A stretch of DNA of 64,000 bases from Phenylobacterium sp. (GTDB lineage: Bacteria > Pseudomonadota > Alphaproteobacteria > Caulobacterales > Caulobacteraceae), in contig NZ_JAUSCJ010000032.1 of the NCBI RefSeq assembly GCF_030651185.1, positions 102,479 through 166,478 of the forward strand. The letters are read 5' to 3'. Below the pieces are notes generated by a model. The model made no database searches. It had not been told where the DNA came from and saw only the letters and a program-made list of their open reading frames with translations. Numbering within the stretch: the stretch's first letter is position 1; each line of letters begins with the position of its first letter. The translations under genes and the position numbers were made by a program. Positions 53,733-63,640 of the stretch are shown one piece after another.

Positions 53733-54104
53733 TCAGGCCTTCAGGGCCGCGACATAGGTCCCCATGTCGAAATAGTCCCGCCAGACCGCGATCTTGCCGT
53801 CCCGCATCTCGAAGACCCCGCAACAGGGCAGGTCCACCGGCTTGCCCGCCACCACCGTCCGGTCGATCCGCTCGGCGATCACCACGTCCCCGCGGGAGAC
53901 CAGGTTCAGCACCTCCCACTGCGTGCTGCTCCAGTCCTTGAGGAAGGCGCCGATCAATCCGGTCAGGGCCGCGCGCCCGCTCACCGGCCGGGTCGGCATG
54001 TTGTGATAGGTCCCGTCCTCGGTGAAGAACGCCACCAGCTCGGCGACGTCCAACCGCGACCAGGCGGCGATGAAATCGGTGATGATCTGTTCGTTGGGGG
54101 TCAT
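53733..54104 (-). CDS. Limonene-1,2-epoxide hydrolase-like / SnoaL-fold protein
   Basis: 123 residues from ATG 54104. It begins MTPNEQIITDFIAAWSRLDV and contains FTEDGTYHNMPTRPVSGRAA and a C-terminal MRDGKIAVWRDYFDMGTYV. This is the NTF2-like fold; the pattern of Asp and Arg is close to limonene epoxide hydrolases. It is convergent with the hydrolase fusion gene. Confidence 0.85.
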   Translation of the reverse strand: MTPNEQIITDFIAAWSRLDVAELVAFFTEDGTYHNMPTRPVSGRAALTGLIGAFLKDWSSTQWEVLNLVSRGDVVIAERIDRTVVAGKPVDLPCCGVFEMRDGKIAVWRDYFDMGTYVAALKA

Positions 54105-54324
54105 GGGGGTCTCCGTGAGAGGGGCCCGCACTCTAGTCTTGCTTCTCCGCCCCTGCGAAGCGGGGGAACGCTGCGTGGCGCCCGCGGCCTGACCTATGCG
54201 GCCCTGGCCGCGATGGCCGACCTCTCGGAGGGCTACCCACCCCCCGTCCCCTTGACGCAGCGTCCGCCCATCCCGCAAATGCCAGCCCATAAAACCAAAC
54301 ATCTGTTTTAAGGGAGTTGCGCTC

Positions 54325-55089
54325 ATGGGTGAGCTGTTTGATCTGACCGGCAAGGTCGCCGTCATCACCGGGTCCTCGCGCGGGATCGGCAAGGCCATCG
54401 CCCAGCGCATGGCCGAGCACGGCGCCAAGGTCACCATCTCCTCACGCAAGGCCGGGCCCTGCGAAGAGGTGGCCGCTGAGATCAACGCCAAGCACCCGGG
54501 CGCGGCCATCGCCGTGCCGGCCAACATCTCTTCGAAGGAGGATCTCCAGCGCCTGGTGGACGAGACCCGCAAGGCCTTCGGCAAGATCGACATCGTGGTC
54601 TGCAACGCCGCGTCCAACCCCTATTACGGGCCGATGAGCGGCATTTCCGACGATCAGTTCCGCAAGATCCTCGAGAACAACATCATCGCCAACAACTGGC
54701 TGATCAACATGACGGCCGAGGAGATGAAGGCCAACAAGGACGGGGCGATCATCATCATCTCGTCGATCGGGGGTTTGCGCGGCACCTCGGTGATCGGCGC
54801 CTACGCCATCTCCAAGGCCGCCGACATGCAGCTGGCCCGCAACCTCGCCCAGGAGCTGTCGCCCCACAACATCCGGGTCAACTGCATCGCGCCCGGCCTG
54901 GTGAAGACCGACTTCGCCAAGGCGCTCTGGGACACCCCGGCCGGGGAGGCCCGCGCCAGCTCCGGCACCCCCCTGCGCCGCCTGGGCGAGCCCGACGACA
55001 TCGCCGGCGCCGCGGTGTTCCTGGCGTCCAAGGCCGGCTCCTGGATGACCGGCCAGACCGTGGTCATCGACGGCGGCTCGACCTCCTGA
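54325..55089 (+). CDS. Short-chain dehydrogenase/reductase (classical SDR)
   Basis: 254 residues. Cofactor loop VAVITGSSRGIGKAIAQRM; active site Ser (IIISSIGGLRG) and Tyr-x3-Lys (GAYAISKAADMQLARNLA); C-terminal GQTVVIDGGSTS. Arg after the second strand (SSRKAGP) suggests NADP use. The substrate is unknown; similar enzymes act in fatty-acid or steroid metabolism. Upstream, TTGACG (54252) and GCAAAT (54275), 17 nt apart, could be its promoter. GGGAG lies before the ATG. Confidence 0.93.
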   Translation: MGELFDLTGKVAVITGSSRGIGKAIAQRMAEHGAKVTISSRKAGPCEEVAAEINAKHPGAAIAVPANISSKEDLQRLVDETRKAFGKIDIVVCNAASNPYYGPMSGISDDQFRKILENNIIANNWLINMTAEEMKANKDGAIIIISSIGGLRGTSVIGAYAISKAADMQLARNLAQELSPHNIRVNCIAPGLVKTDFAKALWDTPAGEARASSGTPLRRLGEPDDIAGAAVFLASKAGSWMTGQTVVIDGGSTS

Positions 55090-55096
55090 GGCGCCA

Positions 55097-55242
55097 AATT
55101 CCTCCCCCTGCGGGGGAGGGGGACCGCGTAGCGGTGGAGGGGGCTAGGGCCGTGCAACGTCAACCGCCCCAACCCCCTCCGTCTCGCGGCCGGCGCCGCG
55201 ATCCACCTCCCCCGAACCGCGCTTCGCGCTGGGGGAGGAATT
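55097..55242. repeat. GC-rich inverted repeat, family C
   Basis: Starts AATTCCTCCCCCTGCGGGGG and ends CTGGGGGAGGAATT, near-perfect terminal complements. Its right end supplies GGAGG for the GNAT gene start at 55244. The left end is 7 nt after the SDR stop. Confidence 0.85.
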
Positions 55243-55243
55243 G

Positions 55244-55684
55244 GTGACCTTCACCTTCCACCCTGCGTCGCCCGCCGACCTGGAAACACTCGTCGCCCTG
55301 CGGATCGCCGCCCTGCGCGAGAGCCTGGAGCGGGTGGGCCGCTTCACGCCCGAGCGGGCCCGCGCCCGGTTCATCGAGAGCTTCCGCCCCGAACACACCC
55401 GCCTGATCCGGGTCGGTGAGGCCCTGGCCGGCTGCGTCGCCTTCGGGCCGCGCGAGCCCGGCTGGGAGATCGAGCACTTCTATCTCGATCCCGCCTTCCA
55501 GGGCGCGGGCCTGGGGGGCGCGGTGATGGCCGCCCTGCTGGCGGAGGTCGATTCGGCGGGGCGCGAGGTCCGTCTCACCGTCCTGCGCGACAGCCCCGCC
55601 AACCGCTTCTACGCGCGGTTCGGCTTCGAGGAGACAGGCCGCGAGGGCGTGGACATCTTCTATCGGCGGGTAGCGCTCACCTGA
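55244..55684 (+). CDS. GNAT-family N-acetyltransferase
   Basis: 146 residues from GTG 55244. Motif A: HFYLDPAFQGAGLGGAVMAA (QxxGxG). C-terminal LRDSPANRFYARFGFEETGR is typical of GNATs. A TTG at 55241 would be nearly on top of the ribosome site, so GTG is preferred. The ribosome site GGAGG is within the repeat. Confidence 0.88.
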   Translation: MTFTFHPASPADLETLVALRIAALRESLERVGRFTPERARARFIESFRPEHTRLIRVGEALAGCVAFGPREPGWEIEHFYLDPAFQGAGLGGAVMAALLAEVDSAGREVRLTVLRDSPANRFYARFGFEETGREGVDIFYRRVALT

Positions 55685-55841
55685 CACCTTGCCGCCTCGA
55701 CCGGAGGACGGGATGCAACGCATCTCCAGCCTGAGTGTTACATCCGACATAATCCGCTCGCTTTCGGGCGAAGACCTCCGCGATAATCTGTCTGGGTATG
55801 GCTCTCGCCTCGCGAGCCTCCAGTTGTTTTGAAGGGCGCTC

Positions 55842-56930
55842 ATGGCGGCCCACACCCCGCACGTGTCCGAAGAGGCCGCACTCAGCCTCACCCTGGCGAT
55901 TGTCGCGGCCTCCCCCGGCCCGCTGCTGCTGCTGGATGGCGATCTCAACATCGTCGCCGCCAGCCAGGCCTTCAGCGAGGTATTCGAGATCGATGCGGCT
56001 GCCGCGGTCGGCGGTCCCCTGTCGGCCCTTGGCGCGGGCGAATGGGACGTGCCGCGCCTCCGGTCCCTGCTGGACGCCACGGCCGCGGGCGCCGCGCTGA
56101 TCGACGCCTGCGAGATGGACCTCCAGCGGCCGCGCCGCCCGCCCCATAGCGTGATCATCCACGTCCAGAGGCTGGCCTATCTCGACCTGGAGCAGATGCG
56201 CCTGCTGATGTCGGTGACCGATGTTACCGCGGTCCGCGCCGACCAGAAGCTGAAGGACGACGCCCTGGCGGAGAACCGGGTCCTGCTGGCCGAGGTCCGC
56301 CACAGGGTGGCCAACAGCCTGCAGATCATCGCCAGCGTCCTGCTGCAGAACGCCCGCAAGACCACGTCCGAGGAGACCCGCGGCCATATGAAGGACGCCC
56401 AAAATCGCGTCATGTCGGTGGCCGCCCTGGAGCGCCTGCTCAGCGAATCCACCGAACGAGAGGTCCAGCTCCAGACCTATTTCATCAGCCTGTGCGACAG
56501 CATCGCCGCCTCCATGATCGCCGACGCCGAGCAGATCTCGCTCATCGTCACCGGCGAGGGCGGCCTGGTGGCGGCGGGCGCCTCGGTCAGCCTGGGCCTG
56601 ATCGTCACCGAGCTGGTGATCAACGCCCTCAAGCACGCCTTCCCGGAGGGCCGCGCCGGCAGGATCGTCGTGGATTGCCAGGTGCGCGGTCCCAACTGGA
56701 CCCTGTCGGTCACCGACGACGGGGTCGGCATGCCCGCCGAGCCCAGCGCGCTGCGCACGGGCCTCGGGACCAGCATCGTCCAGCCCCTGGCCCGGCAGCT
56801 CGAGGCGGTCGTGGAGATCGCGCCCGCCCACCCCGGGACCCGCGTCGCCATCACCCACACCCAGATCGCCCTGGTCGATGACGGCGAGGCTGAAGCGCCC
56901 GCCGTCGGCCAGACCGCCGCGAGCCTGTGA
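55842..56930 (+). CDS. HWE/HisKA_2-type sensor histidine kinase
   Basis: 362 residues. A PAS-like sensory domain at about 18-130, then a dimerisation box with His154 in EVRHRVANSLQIIASVLLQN, a HisKA_2 feature. The ATPase domain has ELVINALKHAFPEGRAG (N-box) and VTDDGVGMPAEPSA (G1). No membrane helix, so it is cytosolic. A 4-nt GTGA overlap links it to the receiver gene downstream. GAAGGGCGCTC precedes the ATG. Confidence 0.92.
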   Translation: MAAHTPHVSEEAALSLTLAIVAASPGPLLLLDGDLNIVAASQAFSEVFEIDAAAAVGGPLSALGAGEWDVPRLRSLLDATAAGAALIDACEMDLQRPRRPPHSVIIHVQRLAYLDLEQMRLLMSVTDVTAVRADQKLKDDALAENRVLLAEVRHRVANSLQIIASVLLQNARKTTSEETRGHMKDAQNRVMSVAALERLLSESTEREVQLQTYFISLCDSIAASMIADAEQISLIVTGEGGLVAAGASVSLGLIVTELVINALKHAFPEGRAGRIVVDCQVRGPNWTLSVTDDGVGMPAEPSALRTGLGTSIVQPLARQLEAVVEIAPAHPGTRVAITHTQIALVDDGEAEAPAVGQTAASL

Positions 56931-57373
56931 AAGCGCCCCCCATGAACAAGCCCCAAATCCTGCTGATCGTCGAGGACGAGGTCCTCACAGCCATGTCCCT
57001 CAAGAGCGGACTGGAGGACGACGGCTATGAGGTGATGGACCTCACCAGCCGCCCCGGGGAGGCGATGGCCGCCGCCCGCGATCGCAAGCCGGACCTCGCC
57101 CTGGTGAACATCAAGCTCTATGGCCACAACGACGGCATCGCCCTGGCCGTCGAGCTCAAGGCCATCGGAATCCCCGTGCTGTTCATCAGCGGCCAGCCCA
57201 ACCGGGCCGTCGCGGCCCGCTCGGTGGCGGTGGGGTCACTGGCCAAGCCCTATAGCGTCGACGACATGGTGGCGGCCGTCACCTATCTCCTGGCCCGCCT
57301 GGCCGGCGACGCCTCCCAGCCCCGCCCCAAGGACCTGGAGGTCTTCGACGAGGACCTGCCGGAGGCGGCCTAG
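56927..57373 (+). CDS. Receiver-domain protein lacking phospho-acceptor Asp
   Basis: 148 residues (GTG start, or ATG at 56942). Receiver fold: LIVEDEVLTAMSLKSGLEDD (acid pocket Glu16, Asp17), VLFISGQPNRAVAARSV, and LAKPYSVDDMV with the conserved Lys. At the phosphorylation site, normally Asp in ALVDxxL, the sequence is ALVNIKLYG, giving Asn61. It is therefore probably not phosphorylated and may act as a binding or inhibitory partner of the kinase. Confidence 0.88.
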   Translation: MKAPPMNKPQILLIVEDEVLTAMSLKSGLEDDGYEVMDLTSRPGEAMAAARDRKPDLALVNIKLYGHNDGIALAVELKAIGIPVLFISGQPNRAVAARSVAVGSLAKPYSVDDMVAAVTYLLARLAGDASQPRPKDLEVFDEDLPEAA

Positions 57374-57513
57374 GCGCCACCCGCCGGGACCCCGAGTGTC
57401 ACATGTCGGCCGGTGATGGTTGGCCTGCGGCCCGCAAACCCAGGCCGCGTAAGGCTTGGCGGTGATGGAGGGTGAAAGGCGTTTTCCTCCATCCACGGCC
57501 ACCAACATGTGCG

Positions 57514-58686
57514 TCAGCCGACTGCCTTGCGCGACAGCTCCCGCGCCTTGGCCAGCCGCTCGACACCCCCGTCCAGGGTCGCGTCCCCCTTGGAGAAGCA
57601 CAGCCGCAGGATGCTGGTCACCGGGTCCTGCTCGTACAGCGCCGAGACCGGGATCGCCGCGACCCCGGCCTCCTGGACCGCCCGCAGGGCGAAGGCCCGG
57701 TCCGGCTCCCTGACCCCAGAGGCGGCCAAGTCTACATTGAGGAAGTAAGTCCCCTGGCTGGCCAGCACCTTGAACCCCTCCGCCGTCAGGCCCGCCGCCA
57801 GCCGGTCCCGCGACCGCTGCAGGCCGGCCGGCATGGCGGTGAACCAGTCGCCGGGATTGTCCAGCCCGAAGGCCACGGCGGCCTGCAGGCTGGGCGGGGT
57901 GGTGAAGGTCAGGAACTGGTGGGCGCGGGCCAGGGCATGGGTCAGCGCCGGGGCGGCGCAGAGGAAGCCCACCTTCCAGCCGGTGAGCCCGAACATCTTC
58001 CCCGCCGAGCCGATCTTCACCGTCCGCTCGCGCATATTCGGCAGCGACATCAAGGGGATGTGCTTGGCCCCATCGAACACCACCTGCTCCCAGACCTCGT
58101 CGCAGATGGCCACGACGTCATGGGCGACGCAGACCTCCGCCAGCAGCTCGAGGTCCTCCCGGGGCAGGACGACCCCGGCCGGATTGATCGGGTTGTTCAG
58201 CACCACGAAGCGGGTCCTGTCGGTGAAAGCGGCCTCCAGCATGGCCCGGTCAAAGCGCCAGTGGGGCGGCTTCAGCCGCACCAGCCTGGGGATCCCGCCG
58301 GCCCGGCGGATCAGCGGCAGGTAGGCGTCATAGACCGGCTGGAACACCACCACCTCGTCGCCCGGCCGCACCAGGGCCAGGAAGGTCGCGGCCAGGGCCT
58401 CGGTGGCGCCGGAGGTGATGGTGACCTCGGTCTTCCAGTCCAGGTCCAGGCCCTGGCTGCGCCGATAGTGCCCCGCCACCGCCTCCCGCAACTGCGGCAG
58501 GCCGGCCATCGGCGGATACTGGTTGTAGCCGTTCAGCACCTCGTCGGCGGCCTTCTGGCGGATCGCCAGCGGGCCGGGATCGTCGGGAAAGCCCTGGCCC
58601 AGATTGATGGCGCCCAGTTCCCGGGCGAGGCCCGACATCTCCTCGAACACGGTGGTCGGAAGGTCGGCGAAGACGGGATGGGCCAT
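57514..58686 (-). CDS. PLP-dependent aminotransferase (YbdL/methionine aminotransferase-like)
   Basis: 390-residue class I/II aminotransferase. Residues NLGQGFPDDPGPLAIRQKAA, LNNPINPAGVVLPREDLELL, CDEVWEQVVFDGAKHIPL and the PLP-lysine GSAGKMFGLTGWKVGF are visible. Similar proteins act on methionine, kynurenine or glutamine analogs. It is divergent from the GNAT gene at 58734. Confidence 0.9.
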   Translation of the reverse strand: MAHPVFADLPTTVFEEMSGLARELGAINLGQGFPDDPGPLAIRQKAADEVLNGYNQYPPMAGLPQLREAVAGHYRRSQGLDLDWKTEVTITSGATEALAATFLALVRPGDEVVVFQPVYDAYLPLIRRAGGIPRLVRLKPPHWRFDRAMLEAAFTDRTRFVVLNNPINPAGVVLPREDLELLAEVCVAHDVVAICDEVWEQVVFDGAKHIPLMSLPNMRERTVKIGSAGKMFGLTGWKVGFLCAAPALTHALARAHQFLTFTTPPSLQAAVAFGLDNPGDWFTAMPAGLQRSRDRLAAGLTAEGFKVLASQGTYFLNVDLAASGVREPDRAFALRAVQEAGVAAIPVSALYEQDPVTSILRLCFSKGDATLDGGVERLAKARELSRKAVG

Positions 58687-58733
58687 GGCGCGCTCCTGAG
58701 CGGGGATTTGCCTAGCACAGCTTCCGCGCCAAG

Positions 58734-59195
58734 ATGCCAGCCATGCAGATCATCGCCTTCGAACCCCGCCACGCCCAGGCCTGGAAGCGCCTGAACGAGG
58801 CCTGGATCGCCAAGCACTTCGCCATCGAGCCCAAGGACCGCGAGGTGCTGGACGATCCCGACGGGACCATCCTGGCCAAGGGCGGCCACATCTTCATGGC
58901 CGAGCTGGACGGGGAGGCGGTGGGCTGCGTCGGCCTGATCGCCCTGCCGGACGGCGGCTTCGAGGTGGCCAAGATGACGGTGAGCGAGGCGGCGCGCGGT
59001 ACGGGCCTGGGCAAGCTGCTGATGGCCGCCTGCATCGACCACGCCCAGAAGGCGGGCGCGACAAGGCTCTATCTCGAGACCAATTCGTCGCTGGCGCCGG
59101 CGCTCGCGGTGTACCGCGCCGCCGGCTTCGTGCAGCTGCCGCCCCGGCCGACCCCCTACGCGAGGGCCGACGTCTTCATGGAGCTGACCCTCTAG
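58734..59195 (+). CDS. GNAT-family N-acetyltransferase
   Basis: 153 residues; start at 58734 or the ATG three codons later (58743). Motif A: MTVSEAARGTGLGKLLMAAC. C-terminal LETNSSLAPALAVYRAAGFV is typical. The substrate is unknown. Its stop is 2 nt from the typA stop (convergent). Confidence 0.9.
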   Translation: MPAMQIIAFEPRHAQAWKRLNEAWIAKHFAIEPKDREVLDDPDGTILAKGGHIFMAELDGEAVGCVGLIALPDGGFEVAKMTVSEAARGTGLGKLLMAACIDHAQKAGATRLYLETNSSLAPALAVYRAAGFVQLPPRPTPYARADVFMELTL

Positions 59196-59197
59196 GC

Positions 59198-61030
<1,833 letters not shown>

Positions 61031-61240
61031 TTAAATTCTTATCTCGGGAAGGGCGCGCGGCTTGTAAGCGAGCGCGGGAGCTTTCACCAGCGCAATCTCG
61101 TCGCGGGCGTCGACCATCTGGTTGGGCTGTTGTGCAATGCAGCAAGGCGTATACCCCACATTGCCGAATTTCATACCATTGAAAGTTCACGATATTTTCG
61201 GGGTGCGACAAAAAAACTTACGCCGTCAGCGCATTCGGCC

Positions 61241-61269
61241 TTGAAGATTTGTGCGCCGCACTTTACTTT
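61241..61269 (+). promoter_or_regulatory. Promoter of candidate sRNA
   Basis: TTGAAG (61241-61246), 17-nt spacer, TACTTT (61264-61269) on the plus strand. Five of six bases match the -35 consensus TTGACA loosely and four match the -10. Transcription would start near 61276. Confidence 0.5.
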
Positions 61270-61275
61270 CATTCC

Positions 61276-61358
61276 TGTGAGGCGGCCATGTCGCCTCTGC
61301 CCTTCCTGGGCGTTTCCTCCCTAATGAACTGCCGGGCCCTCGGGTCCGGCTTTTTTTT
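61276..61358 (+). ncRNA. Candidate small RNA (~83 nt)
   Basis: Between typA and hutG-like gene, where no protein gene exists. Predicted parts: hairpin 1 GAGGCG / CGCCTC (61279-61297), hairpin 2 GCCC / GGGC (61299-61311), single-stranded GTTTCCTCCCTAATGAACT (61312-61330) carrying CCUCCC, a sequence able to pair with Shine-Dalgarno regions, then a terminator 61331-61358. C-rich loops of this type occur in alphaproteobacterial sRNAs. A 25-codon frame (61288-61365) runs through the terminator and U-run, and so is unlikely to be translated. Confidence 0.55.
61331..61358 (+). terminator. Intrinsic terminator of candidate sRNA
   Basis: GCCGGGCC / GGTCCGGC stem (8 bp with one G-U), CTCG loop, then eight T. 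It points along the plus strand, yet the nearest plus-strand gene upstream ends at 59195, so it belongs to a separate transcript. Confidence 0.85.
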
Positions 61359-61413
61359 GGTCTGAGGCCTGGGCATGCGAAGGCGGGCGGCGAAGCGGCG
61401 GCCCAAGGCCCCT

Positions 61414-62319
61414 CTAGGCGGTCTTCAGACCACTCCAGTCCGTCCCCGCCAGCAGGGCGGTGAGCTGCTGCAGATCGCGCTTCAACTTGGCGAAGCCCTC
61501 GGTGGGCTCCAGTCGCGCCTCATCCAGATAGAGCCCGCGGCTGATCTCGATCTGCAGGGCATGGGTGCGCCGGGCCGGGCGGCCGTAGTGCTCGGTGGTG
61601 TAGCCACCGGCATAGGGGGCGTTGCGGGCGACGCGGTAGCCCATGGCCTCCAGTTCCCGCTCCACCCTGTGGGTCACGATGGGGGCGCAGGCCGCGCCGA
61701 AGCGGTCGCCCAGGACCATGTCGCAGGCTCCGCCCGCCGACCTGGCCGCCGCGGCCGGCATGGAATGCCAGTCCACCAGGATCGCGAAGCCGTGGGCGGC
61801 GTGGGCCTCACCAAGCAACCGGGCGAGCGCGGCATGATAGGGCGCGTGGGCCAGTTCGATGCGGCCGCGCGCCTCGGCGAAGGTCAGCTTGCGGGCGTAG
61901 ATCTCCTGGCCCTCGGAGACCACTCGGGCGATAGCGCCAAGGCCCGCGGCCACCCGGGCCGAGCGGCCGCGGGCGAAATCCGGAAGTTCATCGGCGAACA
62001 TGGACGGGTCGAGTTCGAAGGCCTCGCGGTTGACGTCCATATAGGCGCGCGCGAGGCGGGCGGCGATCATGGCGGCGCCCAGGCCAGGCCCTGCCCCAAT
62101 CAATTCGTCGACGAACGCATCCTCGGAGCGACGGATGGCGATGGCGTCCAGCGATGTGGCGGCCATCATGTCGGCCGGATAGAGCCGGCCGGAATGGGGG
62201 GAGGCGAAGACCAGCGGCGTCGGAGCCGGCTGACCTTCCGGTCCCCCGCGCCAGATGTCGAAGGACGGTTCCGCCCTGGGCGCGGCGGCGTCGGCGACAA
62301 GGGGCTCAATGGCGGTCAT
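61414..62319 (-). CDS. N-formylglutamate amidohydrolase
   Basis: 301 residues. VFASPHSGRLYPADMM, ALQIEISRGLYLDE and LVDWHSMPAA are the family segments; the metal-binding His and Asp occur in these. It removes formate from N-formylglutamate, the last step of one histidine degradation route. No hut genes are adjacent, so its role may be different. The neighbour cpdR is divergent, a pairing I recall from Caulobacter. Confidence 0.9.
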   Translation of the reverse strand: MTAIEPLVADAAAPRAEPSFDIWRGGPEGQPAPTPLVFASPHSGRLYPADMMAATSLDAIAIRRSEDAFVDELIGAGPGLGAAMIAARLARAYMDVNREAFELDPSMFADELPDFARGRSARVAAGLGAIARVVSEGQEIYARKLTFAEARGRIELAHAPYHAALARLLGEAHAAHGFAILVDWHSMPAAAARSAGGACDMVLGDRFGAACAPIVTHRVERELEAMGYRVARNAPYAGGYTTEHYGRPARRTHALQIEISRGLYLDEARLEPTEGFAKLKRDLQQLTALLAGTDWSGLKTA

Positions 62320-62449
62320 CGCCCTTCATATGAAGGCGTCGCCCGCGAGCGGTCAAACGATCAGCAGCGGTGCATCCTTGGGGGTTCATCGCGAGTTTAC
62401 ATCTGGCCCACTATGGTGTGCGCTTCTTGACCACTCGCGCGGAACACCC

Positions 62450-62809
62450 ATGCCCCGGATCCTGTTGGCCGAAGATGATGATTCCCTGCGTGGCTTCCTC
62501 AGCCGCGCCCTGGAGCGCGCCGGCTACGACGTGACCGCCTGCGCCGATGGCGAAGAGGCCGCTGCGGTGCTGGATCAGGATTGGGACCTGCTGCTCACCG
62601 ATATTGTCATGCCCGGCATGGACGGCATCGAGGTGGCGCGCCTGGCCGCCGCGAAACATCCGGGCCTGCGCATCATGTTCATCACCGGCTTCGCCGCCGT
62701 GGCCCTGGCCGCCGGCGAGAGCGCCCCCCCCGGCGCCAAGGTGCTGTCCAAGCCCATTCACCTGCGCGAGATCGTCACCGAGGTCGAACGCATGATGGCC
62801 GCCGCCTAA
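62450..62809 (+). CDS. cpdR: Single-domain response regulator CpdR
   Basis: 119 residues from ATG 62450: MPRILLAEDDDSLRGFLSRA. The receiver has the acid pair Asp10/Asp11, phospho-acceptor Asp51 in LLLTDIVMPGMDG, and Lys in VLSKPIHLREIV. The C-terminus ends AAA, which resembles a ClpX degron. In Caulobacter CpdR, when unphosphorylated, primes ClpXP to degrade cell-cycle proteins and is itself degraded. Length, sequence start and neighbours match. An in-frame upstream extension to 62255 overlaps the hydrolase gene start and is not used. Confidence 0.92.
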   Translation: MPRILLAEDDDSLRGFLSRALERAGYDVTACADGEEAAAVLDQDWDLLLTDIVMPGMDGIEVARLAAAKHPGLRIMFITGFAAVALAAGESAPPGAKVLSKPIHLREIVTEVERMMAAA

Positions 62810-62882
62810 AGCCGCGCTTGCGCCGGAAACGGCGCTCCATTATACCGCCGCCTCCGCTCCTGAAAGGGAGACCTGACGGTCT

Positions 62883-62957
62883 GGACGTGTAGCTCAGCGG
62901 GAGAGCACCTCGTTGACATCGAGGGGGTCACAGGTTCAATCCCTGTCACGTCCACCA
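62883..62957 (+). tRNA. tRNA-Val (GAC)
   Basis: Acceptor stem GGACGTG / CACGTCC (62883-62889 with 62947-62953), D-arm AGCTCAGCGGGAGAGC, anticodon stem-loop CCTCGTTGACATCGAGG with anticodon GAC, T-arm CAGGTTCAATCCCTG, discriminator A and encoded CCA. It lies 73 nt after cpdR. Confidence 0.96.
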
Positions 62958-63640
62958 TCACTTCCCACCAGATCGCCGTTGTCGCCAGCCCTCGGCTGCG
63001 CGCCTCGCCAGGCATGGCGGGTTCGGCGAGACAGGCCCCCCATCAGGGGGCGCCGCATAATGCTGGTGATCAGTCTGCGCTTCGGCCAGCCCGCCCCCGG
63101 CCCGGCGGAGTCGGCCACATCCTCACTCATTTCGGACTGTTCGCCGGACCAGATTCGCTCTGAGGCGGCCTTCCGGGGGAGGGCGACCAAGGGCCAAAAC
63201 GCCTCGCCCCCTGACGTGGCGTCACGGCGCCTTTCCGCAGCGACGCCTTTTTCCGAGAGGTGAGGCGGTGTTGCAACAGTGCCTTTTTTGGCTCAGACGC
63301 CATCTCCCGACCGACCGGCCGGTTTTTTCGAAGTACCGGCACGATGCGAACATTGTTATGCAAAATTTGCCCCCAGAAAACGCCTGCAAAACCAGGTCTC
63401 TAAGTATTTTGAGGGGGATCGGCTGAACTTTTCCTGTTGCCGGTATGTTGGTGGGAGAGATATTTGTCAGTTATGTCAAAAGCTTAGGGATCAAGCAACC
63501 TCATTTCGAACTCGAAACAATCTAAACCCTGCTCTGGCGCTCTCCGGCGAGACGCACGATTATCGCGCCACTCTACGGCCGCTTAGCCTCCAGGCATTTC
63601 AAACTGGGGACAGGTCGTTGGAGGGGGAAAGGAAACATTG
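62958..63640. other. 683-nt region between tRNA-Val and TonB receptor gene
   Basis: No confident gene. It includes a lower-GC stretch (about 63335-63530) unlike the flanks, which may be the promoter and 5' leader of the receptor gene. An open frame 63279-63641 (120 codons, GTG start) encodes a Cys-rich sequence with CEHC and CQLC pairs, but has no other support. GGAAAGGAAACATTG directly before 63641 is the ribosome site of the receptor. Confidence 0.5.

Noticed and set aside
61288..61365. 25-codon frame within the candidate sRNA
   Set aside because: It runs through the terminator stem and U-run, so it cannot be translated as a stable message.
62883..63640. tRNA-Val as integration site for a mobile island
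   Set aside because: No direct repeat of the tRNA 3' end, integrase or phage gene is seen in the window.
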